The translations under genes were made by a program, and so were the position numbers. From Sanghuangporus weigelae (taxonomy: Eukaryota; Basidiomycota; Agaricomycetes; Hymenochaetales; Hymenochaetaceae), in NCBI GenBank assembly GCA_033182465.1, contig CP137324.1, forward strand, positions 186,001 through 250,000: a DNA stretch of 64,000 nucleotides, read 5' to 3'. The notes beneath the pieces are model-generated. The model worked only from the letters and a program-made list of their open reading frames with translations. It did no database searches and was not told the DNA's origin. Position 1 is the stretch's first letter. Each line of letters starts with the position of its first letter. Positions 58,838 through 64,000 of this stretch are shown here, in pieces.

Positions 58838-59490
58838 TTAAAGTTCTTCTCCGAGTTCCTTTGTCATGACTGTCTGATCTGGTTCCTCAAAAGAAATGAT
58901 ATGATACACTTCTAGTTGGAGCTGTAGAGTTCTGTCGAGTTTCATGTTAAAAGTGAACTTGAAACACCGTACATACGAAGATTGACCTGACTCCTCGAAG
59001 CGAGGGGGAGCCTTCCATGTGGCTTCGCTTTCTTCCGCGACGGACTGATCATTGATCATTGATTCAGGAGCTATCTGCGCTCGGGCGTTTCATTTCGCGC
59101 ATAAGGTGGTCAATCTTCACTGCACGCTCAATGACGAAATGCCCACGTTGTCGTGATGTTTCAATGTTGTCTATTACACATAGTTCCGACCTTGCCTCCT
59201 TGTTATCTGCATTCGGTGCGATCTTGGCCTGTGCTCCTCGAGTCGGAGGTTCTGGAACGCTCCCTCGGTAAGTCACTTGCCCTGGTGCTCCTCGTCATCC
59301 GTCCAGGCCACCTCTCCCCGCTCCACAACGTGTGAGAATCATGTAAGTAACCGCTGCATCGAGAAGAAGATAGGTAGGAAACAAAAGGGTGTCTAGAGTC
59401 TGATGACTTACCACTTTACCCAGATCGGCAGGACTGTACCTATGAACAAACGACCCCACGGGGAAATATATGTGCCAGTGCAAAAACATG
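58838..59490 (-). pseudogene. Weakly coding-like minus-strand segments
   Basis: Three minus-strand frames in a row look more protein-like than their surroundings. They are one around 59489-59400 (FPVGSFVHRYSPADLGKV), one at 59276-59064 (rich in charged residues, for example HFVIERAVKIDHLMREMKRP) and one at 59059-58838 (FKFTFNMKLDRTLQLQLEVY). Stops and the lack of clear donor/acceptor pairs prevent a joined model. No family recognised. It may be an eroded gene. Confidence 0.22.
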
Positions 59491-62242
59491 CCGAGGCATT
59501 CGACCTTGGAGACTTTTACCAGTTCTCAAGTCATTTATAAATTCCGCACTTGTATATGTACAGTATTCTCTGTAAAACAAACAGCTACACAAAATAAATA
59601 ATGCATTGAATCAAAAATTCTGTGTACATAGCAGATACCAAAAATAAGCACATCGTACCTCGACCTGCTTCACCTGTCCTGGCGTGCCGAAGCGTATGCC
59701 CTATCCTGCCGCATTGGCGCTGGCGCTGAAGTCCTTGCTTCAGAACCATCTGCTACTCCTGATTAATTTCTGATTGATCTCGGAGAATTGTCGGTCGTTC
59801 CTTGAATATTTTTGTTAAGCGGGTACCGTGCACAAATGAGTTGTCCAGGTAGATCCTGGGTTGACAATCAATGTTTTCTTCAGACCTCCTTCACTCCGTC
59901 CGCAGCTTCCGGCCTGCGTGGAGTGTACGCGAAGAAAGCTAAATACCGAAATACCGTTGAATAAAGCGTTCGCACGTCCTGTTCCACGGTAACGGCTATA
60001 GAAAGGCCGTCATGTCACAAGACGATCCACGGTACGGGGGGTATATTCCGTAGCTTCGGGTCCTGGGTAACCAAACACCGTCCGACATGGAGTGAACAGA
60101 ACATATCTTTCCAATTGGATGGCGTGTAAGCGAATACGCGACGCTAGATTTGATGCCTGAAAAAAATGGAAAAGAAGAGTAAATAATAAATTCAGCCAGT
60201 CGTGGGTCCGTGGGTACGAAGCGATGAAGTGAAAATACGAACAAAACGGGACAAGAAAAAGGTAGATGAGAAGAAGCTTTAGGATTTCTGGATGTCTTTG
60301 GACACGCATAACGGTCTGACCCCCGGAAGAAGTCGGTTTTCATCAGTCATGCTTGCTGGTGCATACGCATATCGGCTGTTGTTCATCCTGGACGTTTCTT
60401 CCCAATCTTTCCATTTGCTTAGCGGGGAGCCGTGCTCGGTATGTAGACGAGAAGAGGTATCAGCCACTCACGCAATGTCCACGAGACTCGCTTGCATCCA
60501 CACGCACACACACGCACACCACGAAACCCATCCATGTTCTGAGTCTTCTTCCATCTTCTTTCTGGCTGAGTTGAAGCGCGACATCACCTCGATCCATGTA
60601 ACCTTGCTTGACTTTTTCTCTCAGGGCTGATCAAAAGAAACTCGATCGATTCGGAAGAAGAATACTAGTACTCATTCAAAAACGGCTCAATCAGCGGTCG
60701 ACGTGGGGTTGAAGGTGGAGCACGCTGATCTGATCGTCTGTATTCTGCTAAAATGAAGGCCACACGAGGACAAGTAGCGGGCGTCTCGGGCATCTGTCGT
60801 TGAGAATCGAGGATCAAGATAGATGAGCATTGACGTTGATTCTGGGGGATCACTTGGTGGGACCCACGTCCGCTGATCACGGTCTTGCCATATCTAGTGA
60901 TTTTCAAATTCAGCACCAACTCTCACCTATTCTAATTTCGTAAAGGAACGACGAGCAAATAGACGTCCAGACGACGACATATCCGATCATACCAAAACAC
61001 GGGGCTAACCAATAGGCTCAAGAGTCAAGCGAATCTTCTTCATCACGCCTCATGATTTACCACTCACCGCCTATCCGCCTAATCATCGTCCGTAGCGTAC
61101 GTCAATATTAATTCTGCTTCCGGTGAGTTTCTATGGTACCTATGAAGGGCCGTCGCCAGGATCAAAGCCCTGTCTTAGTTTCCGTCGTATCGTATCATCC
61201 TGTATGCCGACCAGTCGGCAGCGAGACAGCAACGGAGTATGGAGCACGCGTGGCCCGTCCAATGATCCTGAGCGCACCGACCTTCTCCAACTCTCACAGC
61301 GCGTTGATTTGACATCAATCATACCCACGTTCCGTGAATCCACGATGTCGAATACTCGTATGTAGAACATGGTGTCCGTTGATCGGTTCTTCCAATGGTA
61401 ATTAATATTCTTCTGAACATAGGAGAGAAATGGAAGAAGAAGAAGGAGAGCCCGCATAAAATGGTGTGCATTTATTATTTTACGTCTCAAGCATTCCGTT
61501 TCATCCTTACAACGAGTTAGTAAGTGAGTCCGCGCTATATATGAATTTCAAATTTCACATTCAAGTAAGCGCCTGTGTATCACCGCTGCAAATCAGCATC
61601 ATCACACATAGACCAATAACACCTTATGTAGCATCGGTATTACGGCGCTGCATCTCGATGGCGCGCGCGCCGGGCGCCCCACGGGGTTGTGGCTAGAGCT
61701 ACGGTGTTTGCTTACCCCGCAATTTTATTGTATTGCTATCAATCTTGCCACTCTCTCTCTTCACGTTTCATCCATCTAGAATTCCGATTACTTACCTCCG
61801 CGCAATCTGGGAAGGCGATTAACTAATGGGTTATGTGCTACTTCCAGGCTGCGGATGCCGCTGAGCGAATACCAGCTTTGGGTTAGTTGCAATGTTGTTT
61901 AGCTACTGGTCTACTGGACTGCCTTCAGGGCGTCTCTTCTAAAGGAAACGGGCAGCCGAGAAACCACTTGGACCGGCTATTCTGGCATCGTACACCAGGT
62001 GTCGAATATACGGCAAGGATATTAATTGCAAGCGCACTGCACAGGGACCTAGTGAGTATTCCATTCTATCCTGTCGTCCTGTTGTTATGAAATTCAAACA
62101 CAACGCGTCTCTGAACCTACACGTCCTACTCAGAAAATAATACAGGAATCTTCTTTCAACGGTGTCCTTGGGTCCTCTCTCGATTATACTCCATGCTGTC
62201 CCAATCTGTGTCGAGAACAGGATTGACTTGTCATATGGTCTG

Positions 62243-62470
62243 TTATCCATTATCGTGACTCGGCGGCTTCAGCCACAGGGGTGCGGTCAGTAGACCGTCC
62301 TCGAGGAACCCGCAGTCATCGGACAGGACAGCCTTGACTCGAAAACTCTGAACGGTCTCCTGACCTGCGGTCACGGAGTACAGAGTAAACAGACGCCCAT
62401 CGCACAGACTGTGGTCTCGCGACGTCGACTCGATTCGGGATGCGACGGCTATGGACGGACCCTTCGGCAT
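62243..62470 (-). other. Possible coding exon of unknown gene
   Basis: A minus-strand frame of about 75 residues with coding-like composition: IAVASRIESTSRDHSLCDG, then VQSFRVKAVLSDDCGFLEDG. No partner exon found on either side. Confidence 0.2.
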
Positions 62471-64000
62471 TCCCTACCCCACTTGGAAGGAACTAAAAGC
62501 TAAAATTAGCTTCCTTAAGCAGGGAAGACGCCTTGCCTTTCAGTCTGTATTGGCATTGGCATTTACTTAGTTCGATTCTGCTTTGGTAAAGGACAAACTT
62601 ACTTACGACGTGCGAGGTTTGGCGGATCCTATTCAGTCCAACGGGCGTTCTTCTGTGTCGAGGAGGAAGGCGGCTTTGTGTTCGGTTCGTCGTTTGCTTC
62701 CGCGTTGCCAGTGCTGTGCTGCAGTGCACTGCACCTTGATCTGCACGCGTCCTAGCTTTAGTCTGCTCTGCTCATGTCCTGCACGAGGGATTGAACTGAT
62801 TATAGTTTATTCGCCCGTTAGCAAGACCGGCTTCAGGCGAACACATCCATCCGTGCATCTCGTATACTAAACTAGAATCTCCCTGGATGTACGAGTGTCT
62901 TTCTGTGGCAATATAGATGCTCCTTCGGCCTAAATCCCAAATGTCGATATTCGCCCGTTCGGTCGGCCGCACATAACAGGCTCAGACGACCTCGGGGTGA
63001 TTGATGATGATACGGTATGTACGGCGAAGTACGGCTATATGACGTAGGTGGACAAGCAACTTGAATGCGAGCACGGGTCTCCACAGCCAGGTTCGCTGTA
63101 ATCTGGAAGTTTCGCGACGTCTTGGACCAGGTCTAGGTCTGTACAGAATGGTTATCTCGCGAGGTTGATCTGGGTATCCTTTATTCTTCAAATAGGTTGG
63201 ACCTGAAAGATATATTATTGTAAGAGTCAGATGCACGATGATGCAAATACAAACGTGCTTATCATGGAATACGGAATAGTAGTAATAAGGTCGACACCAC
63301 TAGTACTCAAGGATTTGTGGATATCTATGGGGGAAGGCGTCATCGTTGTTTGTCGGCATTAATGACATCATTCTTGATCTCGGACGGACACATGCACAGG
63401 CAGATCACGCATGCGAACAAAGGCGCTCAGACGGCTGGGATACTTCCGCAAGGGTACGGAATCGGAAATGAGATAGTTCCTTGCACGCATGAATGCAGGA
63501 CATGAGGCGAAGATGCGGATATCAAGACAGGAGAACTCTTGAGTGCATGCAGTGGGTCGCTTCGCATTCATTCAATTTGAAGACCTATGCGAAACCATAA
63601 GTCTCCTTTATCGAATTTAGGAGAAATAATAACAAACAACGATATCTTTCAGGGGACGCTCAAATCTCAGATAATATTAACGATCAAGCCGAGCTGTACA
63701 TATGTAGCAATTGCATACTGACTCTTTGGCTCCGTGAACACCCTATCTGGCGTCTTTCTATTATAACCATGCGTCCGGAGAAAGATTAAATAGACCCTAG
63801 ACGGGCGTCTATCACGACTAAAGAGCATGGCCAGGTATCCTCAATATGAGGTAGCGCTTGTCGCGCCCTTGTGGCCGTTCTCGTGACGAAGCCTGAAACA
63901 AGAGCGTCGACCCGCACGAGCACAAAAGGCCAACGCGGGGGTTGATAGGTAGCAACGGAATCAAATCGACCCATTATGTAAGCCTAGTGATCGGGGTCTT

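Larger units (their letters stand above)
53460..64000. other. 10.5-kb gene-poor region rich in microsatellites
   Basis: No gene with convincing structure is seen from here to the window end. The first few hundred bases should be the promoter of the Ecl1-type gene. The rest has many tetra-, penta- and hexanucleotide repeats, A-runs and a GC-palindrome (GGCGCGCGCGCC near 61661). Two minus-strand stretches look weakly coding and are listed separately. No transposon proteins recognised. Confidence 0.55.

Noticed and set aside
1-64000. A secondary-metabolite or defence-type gene cluster
   Set aside because: The genes are mostly unrelated housekeeping genes; no polyketide synthase, NRPS, terpene cyclase, NLR or transporter cluster was seen.

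Overview
This window reads as nuclear DNA of a filamentous basidiomycete, most likely Agaricomycotina. The genes are broken by many short introns (about 45-75 bases, GT..AG with a few GC..AG). They include a fungalysin, an Ecl1-type protein, a PSD2-type phosphatidylserine decarboxylase and an Inn1-like C2 protein. I see no bacterial operons, no rRNA or tRNA genes, and no intact transposon. All gene models were built by hand-splicing; each total coding length quoted is a multiple of three.

Layout. The left part (1-38 kb) is gene-dense. In order it holds CWC2 (+, 5' end cut by the window), an ankyrin-like protein (-), a Ser-rich unknown (-), COQ4 (+), a large disordered Ser/Pro-rich protein (-), XRN1 (+, 19 exons), GUA1 (+, 9 exons), an M36 fungalysin (+, 25 exons) followed by a relic of a second copy, a small secreted Thr-rich protein (-), OLA1 (+, 11 exons), a C2-domain protein (-), PSD2 (-, 13 exons), an acidic unknown (+), an F-box protein (+) and an IlvD/Edd dehydratase (-). 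The right part (38-64 kb) is gene-poor. Only two genes are convincing there: a CHY zinc-finger protein (46.2-46.9 kb) and an Ecl1-type protein (51.2-53.5 kb), both on the minus strand. The rest is long non-coding DNA packed with micro- and minisatellites.

The genes do not form a cluster for one pathway; most are housekeeping (splicing, ubiquinone synthesis, mRNA decay, GMP synthesis, phospholipid synthesis, translation-linked ATPase). The most striking signal is gene structure rather than gene content. There is an unusually high load of microexons, including a 6-base internal exon in the fungalysin, a 4-base coding first exon plus 11- and 17-base exons in XRN1, a 5-base coding first exon in the CHY gene, and 18- and 16-base exons that each carry an Fe-S cysteine motif of the dehydratase. 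Three introns need GC donors. OLA1 has an alternative upstream start that would add a mitochondrial-type presequence.
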